Shown: positions 50,569-58,966, counted from the first letter of the stretch. The stretch is 64,000 nucleotides of DNA from Nocardia spumae (GCF_020733635.1 NZ_JAJFZL010000001.1:124001-188000), one strand, 5' to 3'. A program made the numbers and translations. Notes: generated by a model from the letters alone, not told the origin.

Positions 50569-51075
50569 CTAGAGGTCGAGGTGACGATTCATCGACATGG
50601 CCTCATCGGCCAGATCCGGTATCTCGATCACCTCGACACCGTGGTCGCGCAGACTCTCCACGCCGACACAGTTCTCGACGAAGGTGCGGGGTTCGCGCCA
50701 CGCGATGACCACCCGTGGGATTCCGGCCGCCAGAATGCGATCGGTGCACGGTGCGCGATCGGCCGAGGCGCGGATCGAACACGGCTCCAGACTGCTGTAG
50801 ATGGTGGCCTCCGCCAGCCGGGGGTCGGCGCCGAGCTTGTTCAGCGCCGATTCCTCCGCATGCACCTTGGCATCGGTTTCCCGGGAGTAGCCGTGGGCGA
50901 TTTCCACGCCGTCCGGTCCGACGATGACCGCACCGACGGAGAAGGCGGTGCTACTGGGTGGGCACAGCCGGGCCAAGCCGATCGCGTGATGCATCCAGAA
51001 TCGGTGTGCGCCCGGCGCACCCGGGATCCGGCTGGTCGACTCGCTCGTCCGCCACGCCTCGGATTCGGTTGTCAC
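50569..51075 (-). CDS. RibD-type cytidine/pyrimidine deaminase, stand-alone
   Basis: A 168-residue zinc deaminase with the HAEE motif (His72, Glu74) and the second zinc pair in LEPCSIRASADRAPC (Cys99, Cys110), spaced as in the deaminase half of RibD. In riboflavin synthesis that half deaminates the pyrimidine ring of the early intermediate. Here it is a separate gene that overlaps the upstream reductase gene by four bases (GTGA). The order is the reverse of the fused RibD protein. Other deaminase substrates remain possible. Confidence 0.82.
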   Translation of the reverse strand: MTTESEAWRTSESTSRIPGAPGAHRFWMHHAIGLARLCPPSSTAFSVGAVIVGPDGVEIAHGYSRETDAKVHAEESALNKLGADPRLAEATIYSSLEPCSIRASADRAPCTDRILAAGIPRVVIAWREPRTFVENCVGVESLRDHGVEVIEIPDLADEAMSMNRHLDL

Positions 51076-51785
51076 TGTGGGCCTTCCCTCGTCGTCGGGC
51101 TCCCGTCCGCCGGCCTGCCACCGGGCAGGTAGCGCAGTACCGCGATATCTCCCAGCCGGGTGACATCCCGCAAGACCATTCTGCGCCGAGAACCGCCCGG
51201 AAACTCCGCCGGATGCAGGAAACGTGGTGCGGCACTGTCGCCGACGAGTACCGGTGCGACGGCCAGCAGCAATTCGTCGGCCAGATCCGCGGCCAGGAAC
51301 GCGGTGTGGATTCGGCCGCCGCCCTCCACCATCAGCCTCCCGATCCCGCGCGCACCGAGGTCGTCGAGGAGGGCGCCGAAGTCGACGGTGGCGCCCAGGG
51401 TGACGATCTCGGCGAATGCGGCCGGCCGGTCGCCGAGCCGTTCGCGACCGGCGGTGGTCGTGTAGACGAGCCGATCGCCGCCCTGCTGCCAGAGCCGCAG
51501 CCCGGGATCGAGGTCACCACTCGCACTGACGATTACCCGCACCGGGAATTCCGGCTTCCCGGCCGCGACCCGGGCCTGTCGTCGCGACACACTGCCGACG
51601 AGCAGCCGCGGATTGTCCCGCCGCAGCGTCTCCGCGCCGATCAGAATCGCGTCGGATTCGGCGCGCACCTGATCGACGCGGTCGAAATCCTCGGCATTGG
51701 ACAGCAGCAGCCGCTCCGGTCCGGCATCGTCGATATATCCGTCGATGCTGGTGGCCACGGATAGCACCACATACGGTCGCGGCAT
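51072..51785 (-). CDS. RibD C-terminal/DHFR-like reductase, stand-alone
   Basis: A 237-residue protein of the RibD C-terminal (dihydrofolate reductase-like) family: PYVVLSVATSIDGYIDDAG at the start, SDAILIGAETLRRDNPRLLV, and GIGRLMVEGGGRIHTAFLAA with the NADPH-binding glycines. The family reduces the ribosyl group of the riboflavin intermediate; the single-domain mycobacterial relative can also reduce dihydrofolate. It starts 6 bp after the trpG stop and is coupled to the deaminase gene after it, so all three probably share a transcript. Confidence 0.85.
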   Translation of the reverse strand: MPRPYVVLSVATSIDGYIDDAGPERLLLSNAEDFDRVDQVRAESDAILIGAETLRRDNPRLLVGSVSRRQARVAAGKPEFPVRVIVSASGDLDPGLRLWQQGGDRLVYTTTAGRERLGDRPAAFAEIVTLGATVDFGALLDDLGARGIGRLMVEGGGRIHTAFLAADLADELLLAVAPVLVGDSAAPRFLHPAEFPGGSRRRMVLRDVTRLGDIAVLRYLPGGRPADGSPTTREGPQ

Positions 51786-51791
51786 GATCGC

Positions 51792-52430
51792 TCAGACCAG
51801 CGCCGCGACCTCGGCCTCGAGCGTGTCGATCAGTCTCTCGGCGGGGCGCTGACCGCAGACCTCCAACCAGTTGGCCAGCATCCGATGCCCGCCCTGGGTC
51901 AGGACCGACTCGGGATGGAACTGCACCCCGTGGATCGGCAGCTCGCGGTGGCGCATGGCCATGACGATGCCGCTCTCGGTCCGCCCGATCACCTCGATCT
52001 CCGCGGGCAGCGTGTCCTCGAGCACCGTGAGCGAGTGGTAGCGGGTGGCGGTGAACGGATCGGGCAGGCCGGCCAGAACTCCGGACCCGATGTGGAAAAC
52101 CGAACTCGTCTTGCCGTGCAGCAGCTCCGGCGCCCGGGTCACGGTCGCGCCGAACGCCTCACCGATGGCCTGATGTCCGAGACAGACACCGAGCAGCGGG
52201 ATACTGTGCCGGGCACAGGCACGGACCAATTCGATACTCGCGCCGGCACGATCGGGCGTACCCGGTCCGGGGCTGATGAGCAGCCCGTCGTAGTCGGTCA
52301 CAACACTGTCGGCCGGATTCAGCCGGGGGTCGTCGTTACGCCAGACCGTCGCCTCGACACCCAGCTGCCCGAGGTACTGCACCAGGTTGAATACGAAGCT
52401 GTCGTAATTGTCGACGACCAGAATGCGCAT
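51792..52430 (-). CDS. trpG: Glutamine amidotransferase TrpG/PabA
   Basis: A 212-residue class I amidotransferase with ILVVDNYDSFVFNLVQYLG at the start, LLISPGPGTP, nucleophile Cys83 in GVCLGHQAIG, and the catalytic His172 and Glu174 in FHPES. It supplies ammonia for anthranilate or aminodeoxychorismate synthesis; such proteins often serve both. No component I gene is near, and the location beside pknB and crgA is the same as in mycobacteria. It is divergent from crgA (82 bp apart). Confidence 0.93.
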   Translation of the reverse strand: MRILVVDNYDSFVFNLVQYLGQLGVEATVWRNDDPRLNPADSVVTDYDGLLISPGPGTPDRAGASIELVRACARHSIPLLGVCLGHQAIGEAFGATVTRAPELLHGKTSSVFHIGSGVLAGLPDPFTATRYHSLTVLEDTLPAEIEVIGRTESGIVMAMRHRELPIHGVQFHPESVLTQGGHRMLANWLEVCGQRPAERLIDTLEAEVAALV

Positions 52431-52512
52431 GGTAGGAGCGTACGTGGCAACGCCATCGATACGCAGCTGAGATAGCCTTTAGTCAGACCTGCACGCCGAA
52501 TACGAGGACGTC

Positions 52513-52776
52513 ATGCCCAAGTCGAAGGTCCGCAAGAAGACCGACTACAGGATCAATCCGACCAGCCGCACACCGGTGAAGGTGAAAGGCGGCCCGTCGC
52601 CGGTCTGGTATGTGTCGATCATGCTCGGCTTCATGCTGGCCGGGCTGGCGTGGCTGCTCGTCTACTACCTGGGCGCCGATCACATCCAGTGGATGAGCGA
52701 TCTCAACGCGTGGAACTTCCTGATCGGCTTCGGACTCATGGTCGTCGGGTTGATCATGACCATGAGGTGGCGCTGA
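52513..52776 (+). CDS. crgA: Cell division protein CrgA
   Basis: An 87-residue protein starting [20 protein letters not shown], followed by two membrane helices ([20 protein letters not shown] and [17 protein letters not shown]) linked by a short loop. This is the CrgA family, an actinobacterial division protein that recruits or stabilises PbpB and other septal components at the membrane. Its position next to the pknAB block is conserved. Confidence 0.96.
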   Translation: MPKSKVRKKTDYRINPTSRTPVKVKGGPSPVWYVSIMLGFMLAGLAWLLVYYLGADHIQWMSDLNAWNFLIGFGLMVVGLIMTMRWR

Positions 52777-52876
52777 CTCCCGCGCACGGTTGGCGCCGGA
52801 TGTGCTCCGCGCAGGTGGTGCTGATTGTGGTGCCACACAGGTCGTAGTGATTACACACGTGTTATTCATTCACATC

Positions 52877-52897
52877 TGTGGATGATTCTGTGGACAA
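52877..52897. promoter_or_regulatory. Pair of DnaA-box-like sites
   Basis: TGTGGATGA (52877-52885, one mismatch from TGTGGATAA) and TGTGGACAA (52889-52897, the common actinobacterial DnaA box on the opposite strand) are in the same orientation 12 bp apart, 22 bp before the PH-domain gene. Binding by DnaA is inferred. Confidence 0.45.
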
Positions 52898-52918
52898 CTC
52901 GAGGAGCAATTGGGGACC

Positions 52919-53506
52919 GTGAGCGCATCCGAGTCCGATCACCCCGAGTCCGATCACCCCGAGTCCGATCACCCCGAGTCCGATCACCCCGAGTCCGATC
53001 ACCCCGAGTCCGATCACCCCGAGTCCGACTCGCAGCCGTGGTCGGGCGACACCGACCCGGCGCCGCGGCTCGAATGGTCCACTCCGGCGCCCGCCCTGGC
53101 CGTGGTGGCGCTCGGAGGTGTGGCGTTCGCGGTCGCCGCGTTCCTCGCCTCCGATGGCGCCAGCCGACTGTTGATCGGGCTGGCCGCGGTCCTCATGCTG
53201 AGCTTGGCCGCGCTGGGCCTGCGTCAGCGTCCGCGGCTCACGGTGGTCCCGGGACCACCGGCGCAACTGGTGATCCGAGGCCTGCTCGGCCCGGCGGTGT
53301 ACGGACCCGAGCAGATCCTGCGGGCCCGAGTGGTCGGCTTCCGGCGGCTGGGCCGCAGCATTCCCAACCTCGAACTGGATGTCGAGCACAAGGGTGACGA
53401 GCGGCTACTGATCTTCGGTCGCTGGGACCTGGGCACCCATCCCCAGGATGTGCTCGACGTCATGAGCGTGCACGGTCTGGCCCCGGCCGAACCGGGACAG
53501 CGCTGA
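52919..53506 (+). CDS. PH-domain membrane protein with DHPES repeats
   Basis: A 195-residue protein that occupies the position of the mycobacterial Rv0010c gene. An acidic N-terminal tail made of repeated DHPES units is followed by two membrane helices (ALAVVALGGVAFAVAAFLA and LLIGLAAVLMLSLAAL) and a bacterial PH-like domain (LTVVPGPPAQLVIRGLLG, LLIFGRWDLGTHPQDVLDV). Function is unknown. GTG 52919 or TTG 52910 could be the start; GAGGAG at 52901-52906 is slightly far from the first and too near the second. Confidence 0.8.
   Translation: MSASESDHPESDHPESDHPESDHPESDHPESDHPESDSQPWSGDTDPAPRLEWSTPAPALAVVALGGVAFAVAAFLASDGASRLLIGLAAVLMLSLAALGLRQRPRLTVVPGPPAQLVIRGLLGPAVYGPEQILRARVVGFRRLGRSIPNLELDVEHKGDERLLIFGRWDLGTHPQDVLDVMSVHGLAPAEPGQR
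52931..53020 (+). repeat. Six perfect 15-bp tandem repeats in coding DNA
   Basis: GAGTCCGATCACCCC occurs six times without any mismatch and is followed by an eight-base partial copy. The period keeps the frame, encoding Asp-His-Pro-Glu-Ser units. Perfect identity suggests recent slippage and strain-to-strain length variation. Confidence 0.95.
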
Positions 53507-53545
53507 GCCCACCCGATCCACTCGGGCCGGAATCGCCCCTCCGTG

Positions 53546-54412
53546 TCAGGCGAGAACCGCGGCGCCCGCGCCGATGAGTACCAGCGCCGACACGGCGATC
53601 CCGCCGACCGACGCCCATCCGATCCACCGGACCGAGTCCCGGGTCCGGGCCTGCAGCCATTGCGGGACGAACAGGATTCCGACAGCGGCGAGCGTTCCGG
53701 CCAGCAGACCACCGAGATGCCCCCACAGCGAGATTCCGGGCAGCGACACACTGATGAGCAGATTGATCGCGATCAGCACCAGCATCTGCACCGGACTCTG
53801 CCTCAGGCGCAGCAGGATGACGGTCATCGCGCCGAACAGTCCGTAGATAGCGCCGGAGGCGCCGGCCGTGGCGGTACCGGTGGCCAGCCACATCACCGCC
53901 GCCGAACCTCCCAGTAGCGAGGTCAGGTAGACCGCGAGGAATCGCGCCCGGCCCAGTACCAGCTCGGTGTCGCGGCCCAGGATGTAGAGCGCGAACATGT
54001 TGACCACCAGGTGCAGCGGCCCGTAGTGCAGAAATCCGGAACCGATCACCCGAATCCACTGTCCCTCGGCGACCTTGCGGGGCGACAGCACCCAGTCGTA
54101 GAACAACTGTGAGAGGTGGTTGTCGGAGACGCTGTGCGCCTGACTCGCGGTGACGGCGAATACCGCCACGTTGATCGCGATCAGCACGTAGGTCACCACC
54201 GGTGTGGTTCGTGCGGTGGCGGTCCGGCCGGCGGTGCCGACCGTCGGCCGGACGTCGTTGCGCCCAGTGGCCACACATTCGGCACAGTGCTGGCCGACGG
54301 CGGCCGGGCGCAGGCATTGCGGGCAGGCCGCCCGCCCGCATCGGGTGCATGCCAGTCCGGTGCTGCGATCGGGATGGCGGTAACAGGTCGATGCGGGCGG
54401 TTGCGGATTCAC
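53546..54412 (-). CDS. Rhomboid family intramembrane serine protease
   Basis: The 288-residue protein begins with a B-box-like zinc ribbon (CYRHP, CTRCGRAACPQC, HCAECV) and then has seven or so membrane helices. The catalytic dyad is Ser186 in GASGAIYG and His232 in GHLGG; HLVVNMFALYILG carries the oxyanion-hole Asn. It cuts substrates within the membrane. In actinobacteria it lies beside the cyclophilin gene, as here, 15 bp after the end of ppiA on the same strand. Confidence 0.94.
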   Translation of the reverse strand: MNPQPPASTCYRHPDRSTGLACTRCGRAACPQCLRPAAVGQHCAECVATGRNDVRPTVGTAGRTATARTTPVVTYVLIAINVAVFAVTASQAHSVSDNHLSQLFYDWVLSPRKVAEGQWIRVIGSGFLHYGPLHLVVNMFALYILGRDTELVLGRARFLAVYLTSLLGGSAAVMWLATGTATAGASGAIYGLFGAMTVILLRLRQSPVQMLVLIAINLLISVSLPGISLWGHLGGLLAGTLAAVGILFVPQWLQARTRDSVRWIGWASVGGIAVSALVLIGAGAAVLA

Positions 54413-54427
54413 GAGACTCCGATGAGG

Positions 54428-54955
54428 TCAGTTCAGGGTGATGCTCGAGATCACGACCGGCTCCTTGGGCCGATCGTTGCGGTCGGTGGCGGTGGTCGCG
54501 ATGGCGTCGACGATCTTGCGCGAATCCGCGTCCACCACTTCACCGAAGATGGTGTGGCGGCGGTTCAGATGCGGCTGCGCACCGACGGTGATGAAGAACT
54601 GCGAACCGTTGGTGCCCGGCCCGGCGTTGGCCATCGCCAGCAGGTAACCCCGGTCGAAACGCAGTTCGGGGTGGAACTCGTCGGCGAATTCGTAGCCCGG
54701 TCCGCCACGCCCGGTGCCCGTCGGGTCACCACCCTGAATCATGAAGCCATCGATCACACGGTGGAACACGCTGCCGTCGTAGAAGGGGCCGGAGGTGCCG
54801 CCGCTCGCGTTCTGCGTCGTGTAGGACGCACTGCCGTCGGCGAGGCCGACGAAATTACGCACCGTCTTCGGAGCGTGGTTACCGAAGAGCGAGATCTTGA
54901 TATCGCCGAGGTTGGTGTGCAGCACGGCCACGGCGGTCTGATTCGGTGAGGTCAC
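54428..54955 (-). CDS. ppiA: Cyclophilin-type peptidyl-prolyl isomerase PpiA
   Basis: A 175-residue single-domain cyclophilin with [20 protein letters not shown], the active-site segment [28 protein letters not shown] and HTIFGEVV. It speeds cis-trans isomerisation at proline in the cytoplasm; no signal peptide is seen. GTG 54955 gives the family-typical start (M)[14 protein letters not shown], whereas the longer frame encodes an Arg-rich leader unlike coding sequence. Confidence 0.95.
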   Translation of the reverse strand: MTSPNQTAVAVLHTNLGDIKISLFGNHAPKTVRNFVGLADGSASYTTQNASGGTSGPFYDGSVFHRVIDGFMIQGGDPTGTGRGGPGYEFADEFHPELRFDRGYLLAMANAGPGTNGSQFFITVGAQPHLNRRHTIFGEVVDADSRKIVDAIATTATDRNDRPKEPVVISSITLN

Positions 54956-54977
54956 GCGGAATATCGTGCCATGTCGG

Positions 54978-55178
54978 CTAGGTGGCGGGATGTGCCGCCG
55001 CCTCCGGGCCTGTCGCCGCGACCGAATGCCCCAGCCGCGGCGGTTCCGCGGCCGGCTGCGGCAGTTGCGGGCGACGCGCGGCCGCCGCCCACGCGGCGCC
55101 ACCGGCGACCGCGGCGAGGGTGGCCACGATGAGCCGATTACGCAACCGACCTGTTTTCCGGGAAGTCCCCAACTGCAT
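54978..55178 (-). CDS. Small single-helix membrane protein
   Basis: A 66-residue frame starting [20 protein letters not shown] with one membrane helix ([19 protein letters not shown]) and a Pro/Ala tail. Basic residues before the helix are consistent with a cytoplasmic N-terminus. No family is recognised and the ribosome site is poor. It lies between ppiA and the ABC permease on the same strand; it may be real, as short membrane proteins are common here. Confidence 0.4.
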   Translation of the reverse strand: MQLGTSRKTGRLRNRLIVATLAAVAGGAAWAAAARRPQLPQPAAEPPRLGHSVAATGPEAAAHPAT

Positions 55179-55231
55179 GCCACCATGCTGTCACAGCACG
55201 TGCCCGTCCGCAGTAGCCGCAGGTGAACGGC

Positions 55232-56074
55232 TCAGCGGCTGACCGACCGCTTGAATTGCCGCAGCGCGAGCGGCACGAAGATCACCAGAATCGCCACCAC
55301 CCAGATCAGCGTCGTCGTGACCGGATGTTGCAGTGACCACACGTCGGGCGTGGGATTCATCGGACTCGTGTTGCCGAACAGGTCGCGCGTCGCCTGGGTC
55401 ACCGCCGAGACCGGATTCCAATTCGCGATGACCCGCAGCGGAGTCGGCAGCACATCGCTGGGAACGAAGGTATTGGCGATGAAGGTGAGCGGGAAGATCA
55501 CCATGAAGCTGGCGTTGTTGAACACCTCCGGTGCCCGCACCAGCAAACCGACGACGGCCATGATCCACGAAATCGCGTAGGCGAACAGCAGTAGCAGCGC
55601 ATAAGCCAGTACGGCCTCCAGGAACGACCCGTGAATGCGCCATCCCACGATCAGACCGGTCACCGACATCACTACCAGGCTCACCACATTGATCGCGACA
55701 TCCGCGACCGTGCGGCCGACCAGGACCGCGGACGGCGCCATCGGCAGCGAACGGAACCGGTCGATGATGCCGCGCTGCATATCCTCGGCCAGGCTGGTGC
55801 CGGTGAACGTGGCGCCGAATACCGATGTCTGAGCGAAGATTCCGGCGATCAGGAATTCCCGGTAGGAGGTGCCCTGCACCGTGATCGCCGATCCGAAGAT
55901 GTAGGCGAACAGCAGCACGAACATGATCGGCGACAGGGTCGAGAAGATCAGGACATCGGGTACGCGCTTGATCTTGATGATGTTGCGCTTGGCGATGGTG
56001 ATGCTGTCGCTGACCACGATCGCAGTGCGTTCGGCCAATGCGGGCCGCTGGGTATCACTCACCGCGGTGATCAT
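55232..56074 (-). CDS. ABC-2 type exporter permease (DrrB-like)
   Basis: A 280-residue permease with six membrane helices and the DrrB pattern: NIIKIKRVPDVLIFSTLSPI, MFVLLFAYIFGSAI, the EDMQRGIIDRFRSLPMAPSA segment of the coupling helix, and FLYNN-type loop replaced by FNNASFMVIFPLTFIANTFV. It works with the ATPase encoded upstream to export a hydrophobic compound or lipid. Its start overlaps the ATPase stop (ATGA). Confidence 0.9.
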   Translation of the reverse strand: MITAVSDTQRPALAERTAIVVSDSITIAKRNIIKIKRVPDVLIFSTLSPIMFVLLFAYIFGSAITVQGTSYREFLIAGIFAQTSVFGATFTGTSLAEDMQRGIIDRFRSLPMAPSAVLVGRTVADVAINVVSLVVMSVTGLIVGWRIHGSFLEAVLAYALLLLFAYAISWIMAVVGLLVRAPEVFNNASFMVIFPLTFIANTFVPSDVLPTPLRVIANWNPVSAVTQATRDLFGNTSPMNPTPDVWSLQHPVTTTLIWVVAILVIFVPLALRQFKRSVSR

Positions 56075-57075
56075 CCGAGTCGTCCTTCCGTGGCTTGTTC
56101 CAAGGTCTGTGCGGCATCGACCGGGTCGGTGGAATCGGCGGCCTCGTGACCGGTGAGGGTGAGGAAGACGTCGTCGAGCGAGGGCCGGCGCAGTGCGACG
56201 TCCTGAATCCGCACCCCGTGTGTGGACAACCGCGCGATGGTGTCGACGAGGGCCTGCGATCCGTCGTCGACCGGAATGGTGAGACGGCGCAATCCGGGTT
56301 CGAGGTGGATATCTCCCACGGCCAGACCGGTCAGCGCCTGCTGGGCCACCGCGAGCCCGTCGACGTGTTCGACGGTCAACTCGATGCGATCGCCGCCCAC
56401 CAGTGCCTTCAACTCGTCGGCGGTCCCGCGGGCGATGACCGTGCCGTGGTCGATCACCGCGATGGCATCGGCCAGCCGATCGGCCTCCTCCATGTACTGG
56501 GTGGTCAGCAGCAGAGTGGTTCCGCCCGCGACCAATTCCTCGATGACATCCCAGAGATCCAGCCGTGCGCGCGGATCCAGTCCGGTGGTGGGCTCGTCGA
56601 GGAACAGGACCGGTGGATTCGCGACGAGGGCGCCGGCCAGGTCCAGCCGCCGCCGCATTCCGCCGGAGTAGCCCTTCACCGGCCGGTCGGCCGCCTCGCT
56701 GAGCCGGAAGCGGTCGAGCAGTTCGCGCGCCCGCTGTTTACTGCGCTGGATACCGAGGTGGTACAGCCGCCCCACCATCTCCAGGTTCTCGAAACCCGTG
56801 AGGTATTCGTCGACGGCCGCGTACTGTCCTGAGGCGCCGATATGCGCCCGCAACCGCTGCGGTTCGGCCAGTACGTCGATCCCAGCGACCGTGGCCCGGC
56901 CCGCGTCGGGGGTGAGCAGCGTGGTCAGCACACGGACCGTGGTGGTCTTCCCGGCGCCGTTCGGGCCGAGCAGTGCGGTCACCGTCCCCTCGGGCACGGC
57001 CAGATCCAGCCCGTCCAAGGCGACGAGCTTCCCGTACTTCTTGACCAAACCCTCGGCGATGATGGCGTCGGGCAT
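56071..57075 (-). CDS. DrrA-type ABC transporter ATPase
   Basis: A 334-residue ATPase with Walker A LLGPNGAGKTTTVRVL, signature YSGGMRRRLDLAGAL, Walker B VLFLDEPTTGLDP and switch His preceded by LLLTTQYMEEA. The C-terminal 100 residues (IELTVEHVDGLAVAQQAL, VRIQDVALRRPSLDDVFLTL) are the DrrA-specific tail. It drives the DrrB-like permease, probably exporting a drug, polyketide or lipid; no biosynthetic cluster is near. More than 700 bp of non-coding DNA separate it from the upstream gene. Confidence 0.93.
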   Translation of the reverse strand: MPDAIIAEGLVKKYGKLVALDGLDLAVPEGTVTALLGPNGAGKTTTVRVLTTLLTPDAGRATVAGIDVLAEPQRLRAHIGASGQYAAVDEYLTGFENLEMVGRLYHLGIQRSKQRARELLDRFRLSEAADRPVKGYSGGMRRRLDLAGALVANPPVLFLDEPTTGLDPRARLDLWDVIEELVAGGTTLLLTTQYMEEADRLADAIAVIDHGTVIARGTADELKALVGGDRIELTVEHVDGLAVAQQALTGLAVGDIHLEPGLRRLTIPVDDGSQALVDTIARLSTHGVRIQDVALRRPSLDDVFLTLTGHEAADSTDPVDAAQTLEQATEGRLG

Positions 57076-57631
57076 TCTCTTCCCCTGCCGTTCGATGTGG
57101 ACGTGAGGTTTCGCTACTGCCGTGCAGTATTGCCCAGACCACCGACAAGTTCATCCTAAATACGTACGAATCGGACTTTCGGCCGCCGCCGCGCCGCGTG
57201 CCGCACGCGACACACCCCACAGAGAAGAGGTGGTCGCATCCCGGAATCCGGCGGTGCTCGGGGGTGCCGGCGGGATGCGACCGACTCGATACTCTCCCGC
57301 CGCAGCCGCCCGGTCGTGAGTAGTGCGCTACCTGTGTACGCCCGCAACGGCTACTCACTACCCGCGCGGCGGCTCCCGAAGGTGTGAAAACGCCCACCGT
57401 AGACCGTCTGGGCACCCGCTCAGCTACCGATTCCATCGACATTCGACGGCACCGAAACACGCCGGTCGTTTCAAGTGGAATCAGTTTATTGCGTTGTACC
57501 GCAACATAATTCGGTGAATCGCAGTCGGCGGCAATCGAGTGCCGGGCAACCCGCTTCCAGCATCCCGCAACACGCCAGAGAAAAAAATTCGGAAACTAGC
57601 GGCCCTCATGCATACACAAACGAGAATCGTC
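57076..57631. other. Non-coding interval with two large hairpins
   Basis: No convincing gene. A 12-bp perfect stem (57232-57243 with 57271-57282) encloses an inner 5-bp stem (57248-57252 with 57266-57270). A second dyad, GTGAGTAG at 57316-57323 and CTACTCAC at 57351-57358, lies 34 bp further on. Both are upstream of the DrrA gene on its minus strand and could be structured RNA or binding sites. Confidence 0.5.
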
Positions 57632-57722
57632 GCGTAGGATCATTCACGTCGGCCCCTCCCCCCCGGGCCGACCCTACGCGGGCCTCGGCTAACTCCCCCC
57701 CTTCGCCGAGGCCCGCTTCTAA
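57632..57722 (+). ncRNA. 6C RNA (actinobacterial small RNA)
   Basis: Two C-rich-loop hairpins in tandem identify the 6C motif: stem 57648-57655 with 57665-57672, loop containing seven C in a row; stem 57678-57689 with 57705-57716 (12 bp, perfect), loop again with seven C; then TTCTAATTT as a terminator tail. CGTAGG (57633-57638) can also pair with CCTACG (57673-57678). In mycobacteria the 6C/B11 RNA base-pairs through its C-loops with G-rich ribosome binding sites. The exact 5' end is uncertain; TAGGAT at 57635-57640 may instead be its -10 box. Confidence 0.85.
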
Positions 57723-57834
57723 TTTCCGGGCACTTCCGTCCTGGTCGCACATCACCGCCACGATCGTTCCGGCGGCCATTCGCATCGATAAACACCTGGA
57801 CGGCAACAGCTTCGGCCCGTCGTCCCATTCGGCT

Positions 57835-58842
57835 TCAGCGCCCGTTTCGGCGCAATACGTGCGACCGCAGACGATTGATGCCGCGGACTCGCACACTGCG
57901 CAGGTGCCGCAGGGTGAACTCCGACTCCTTGCCCAATTGTGTTGCGACACCGTCGTCCACCAGAACGGTGCCGGGCCGCGCCACACCCGTCAGCCGAGCC
58001 GCGGTATTCACCACCGACCCGTACAGATCGCCGAATCGCTGCAGCACCTGCCCATAGGCGAGGCCGACCCGCAATTCCGGCGTGGTCCCGGCCTGGAACG
58101 TCGCCTCCTGAATGGCCAGCGCGATCCGCGACCCCGCCACCGCGGACTCGGCCGCGAACATCACCTCGTCACCGACGTTCTTGATCACCCAGCCGCCGTT
58201 CTCGGTGATCGCTTCGGTGGTGATGGTTTCGAAGGATTCCAGGAGATCGGTCAGTTCATCGGGATCCAGATGACGGGTGAGCCGGGTGTACCCGACCATA
58301 TCCGCGAATCCGACAGCCAACTCGCGCAACGTTTCTCCGGTGCCGTCGCCCGCCAGAGACCGTGCCAGGGCAGCAGCCAGATGGCGGCGCCACGCATAGG
58401 CCTGTAGTTGCTGCAGAGCCGACACCACCTCGGCCGTCGCCTCCCGCGCGACCTCCGTCTCATCGACCGTGGGATCGTTCGCGGTGATCGTGCGGATGCG
58501 ATCCGCGATCTCCTCCGCGACCAGATCCACCTGCCATTCGGCCAATCGCGCCATCGACTGTCCGAGGGTGCGCGCGGCCGCCTGCTGCCGCCGTACCTCG
58601 GCACCCGCCAGCGCATCGAGGCTCTTGAAATTCCGCACCGCCTGTACATCACCGGCGGTGTATTCGACGGCCTCGTCATCGGGATTGGCGGGAAATCCGA
58701 GCGAAACCCACAGTCGCCGTGACAGATCCGCGGGCACACCCGAGAGTTCCGCCACCTCTTCGCGTTTGTAGCGACGCGGACCTTCGAGGAGATACGGCTC
58801 GACAACCGACTGCACCAGCTTCGACAGCTCCGGGGACGCCAT
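57835..58842 (-). CDS. Class III adenylate cyclase with regulatory N-domain
   Basis: A 335-residue protein: a helical N-terminal regulatory half (LEGPRRYKREEVAELSGVPA, like mycobacterial Rv1264/Rv2212-type cyclases) and a class III catalytic domain. Visible residues: metal-binding Asp181 (GFADMVGYT) and Asp225 (NVGDEVMF), adenine-selecting Lys221 and Asp272 (GDLYGSVVN), and transition-state Asn279 and Arg283. All needed residues are present, so cAMP synthesis as a homodimer is expected. ATG 58842 is chosen; a GTG at 58911 would start seven bases from the preceding terminator. Confidence 0.9.
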   Translation of the reverse strand: MASPELSKLVQSVVEPYLLEGPRRYKREEVAELSGVPADLSRRLWVSLGFPANPDDEAVEYTAGDVQAVRNFKSLDALAGAEVRRQQAAARTLGQSMARLAEWQVDLVAEEIADRIRTITANDPTVDETEVAREATAEVVSALQQLQAYAWRRHLAAALARSLAGDGTGETLRELAVGFADMVGYTRLTRHLDPDELTDLLESFETITTEAITENGGWVIKNVGDEVMFAAESAVAGSRIALAIQEATFQAGTTPELRVGLAYGQVLQRFGDLYGSVVNTAARLTGVARPGTVLVDDGVATQLGKESEFTLRHLRSVRVRGINRLRSHVLRRNGR

Positions 58843-58917
58843 GATTCGACGATACGGATCCGGCGAGAACTCGACCGGCCGGTGGTGATTTGTCACAGTG
58901 CGTGTCCGCACGAGAAC

Positions 58918-58949
58918 GGTGGTCGGGTTCCACGTGGAACCCGACCACC
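58918..58949 (-). terminator. 32-bp perfect palindrome, terminator of the DUF7144 gene
   Basis: Positions 58918-58949 are a perfect palindrome centred on CCACGTGG, 17 bp past the DUF7144 stop and ahead of the cyclase start on the same strand. It can fold into a long RNA hairpin. Confidence 0.75.
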
Positions 58950-58966
58950 GCGATCCACGTCCAGGA

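Noticed and set aside
52931..53020. Could the regular repeats be a CRISPR array?
   Set aside because: Units are 15 bp with no spacers, in frame within a coding sequence; this is a minisatellite.
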